A stretch of 5,401 nucleotides of DNA from Gammaproteobacteria bacterium UBA4475 (GTDB taxonomy: Bacteria; Pseudomonadota; Gammaproteobacteria; Pseudomonadales; Azotimanducaceae): contig DGOD01000185.1 of the NCBI GenBank assembly GCA_002389265.1, positions 3,343-8,743 on the forward strand, given 5' to 3'. Each line of letters begins with the position of its first letter. The stretch's first letter is position 1. The position numbers were made by a program, and so were the translations under genes. Below the pieces are notes generated by a model, which saw only the letters and a list, made by a program, of their open reading frames with translations, had not been told where the DNA came from and searched no databases. Shown here one piece after another: positions 4,847 through 5,401 of this stretch.

Positions 4847-5401
4847 TTAGCGAAACTCTAGGCCCTCAAATTCGCCCGACTCGCGCCACTCGTCCAGATA
4901 CTTGAAATAAGCCATGGGGCCAGCGGGATAACCCACGTGATACTTTGCGCCTGGACTCGGCGTCTGACCTTCATTGTTGTAATAACCCGGCGTACAGTCT
5001 GGCGACCCCGTCATCCTTGGTGCCGCCTGTAAGAGTAATTCAAGCCAGGCATCTTCAGCCGCACGGTTCAGCTCAATCTCTTTGAAGCCATTGTCCAAGG
5101 CATGTTTGATTATCACGGCAATGGTCTTACCCGCCTCAGTCAAATTGTGCGGCACATTCGAAATCAAGTTGGCGCCCTGTGTCGGCTGAACTAAAAATGC
5201 ATTGGGAAAACCATGCACATGAATACCATGTTTGGTACGCATGCCCTGCCCCCAGTAATCTGACAACTTAAGTCCTTCGCGGCCGGTCATATCAAATCCA
5301 GCTCGACGTTTGAATTCAGTACCTACCTCGAAGCCAGAGGCATAGATAATACAATCCACGGGGTATTCAACGCCGTCAACGACCAGTCCATTGGCGGTTA
5401 T
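4847..5401 (-). CDS. Baeyer-Villiger-type flavin monooxygenase, C-terminal part (cut by window edge)
   Basis: The frame is open from the right edge (5401) to TAA at 4849-4847, giving the last 184 residues of a protein that is usually about 600 residues long. The fragment starts ITANGLVVDG and runs into YPVDCIIYASGFEVG, the region that carries the ATG motif in flavin monooxygenases and BVMOs (here ASG). It continues with GREGLKLSDYWG, TKHGIHVHGFPNAF, NVPHNLTEAG and CTPGYYNNEGQ. I recognise these as typical of a class I BVMO-like clade seen in Actinobacteria and Proteobacteria. The FAD and NADPH Rossmann motifs and the BVMO fingerprint lie beyond the window, so type I membership is inferred. 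The GTG at 5359 is internal, not a start. The gene converges on the complete BVMO and differs from it greatly at the C-terminus, so they are not a recent duplication. Confidence 0.85.
   Translation of the reverse strand: MTANGLVVDGVEYPVDCIIYASGFEVGTEFKRRAGFDMTGREGLKLSDYWGQGMRTKHGIHVHGFPNAFLVQPTQGANLISNVPHNLTEAGKTIAVIIKHALDNGFKEIELNRAAEDAWLELLLQAAPRMTGSPDCTPGYYNNEGQTPSPGAKYHVGYPAGPMAYFKYLDEWRESGEFEGLEFR

Overview
The window reads as chromosomal DNA of a free-living gammaproteobacterium. Both tRNA genes encode their CCA ends and closely resemble enterobacterial counterparts. The GST gene is plainly a YghU orthologue, and the promoters fit a sigma-70 type consensus. Two Baeyer-Villiger monooxygenase (BVMO) genes side by side are typical of versatile organotrophs such as marine or sponge-associated gammaproteobacteria, but a genus cannot be named from the sequence.

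Layout. Positions 1-145 hold no gene I can support. A good plus-strand intrinsic terminator (146-178) follows, pointing right. tRNA-Leu(UAA) lies on the minus strand (197-283) and tRNA-Cys(GCA) on the plus strand (547-620). They are transcribed divergently from a 263-bp spacer that carries a promoter for each; both promoters have the same -10 hexamer, TACACT. The stretch 621-912 is gene-free but has small hairpins and one copy of a short intergenic repeat. The minus-strand gene at 913-1752 is yghU, a glutathione-dependent disulfide-bond oxidoreductase of the GST superfamily. It is divergent from the plus-strand gene at 1926-2912, a PLP-dependent D-cysteine desulfhydrase/ACC deaminase family enzyme whose specificity residues point to the desulfhydrase (or cysteate sulfo-lyase) side. 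After a 210-bp gap with the second repeat copy, a candidate promoter and a strong ribosome binding site comes a complete class I BVMO (3123-4706, 527 aa). A second BVMO-like gene, convergent with the first, enters from the right edge and ends at 4847; only its last 184 codons are present. The 140-bp gap between the two monooxygenases holds an inverted repeat and a CTCAAG hexanucleotide repeat.

How the genes might work together. There is no clear single pathway. YghU and the desulfhydrase both act on low-molecular-weight thiols and share a divergent intergenic region, so a common link to thiol or sulfur metabolism is possible but unproven. The two BVMOs suggest oxidation of ketones, steroids or similar carbonyl compounds. 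I see no mobile element, CRISPR array or obviously new defence or biosynthetic system. The points most worth a second look are the divergent Leu/Cys tRNA pair, the dispersed 22-nt intergenic repeat, the specificity residues of the PLP enzyme, and the convergent pair of dissimilar BVMOs.
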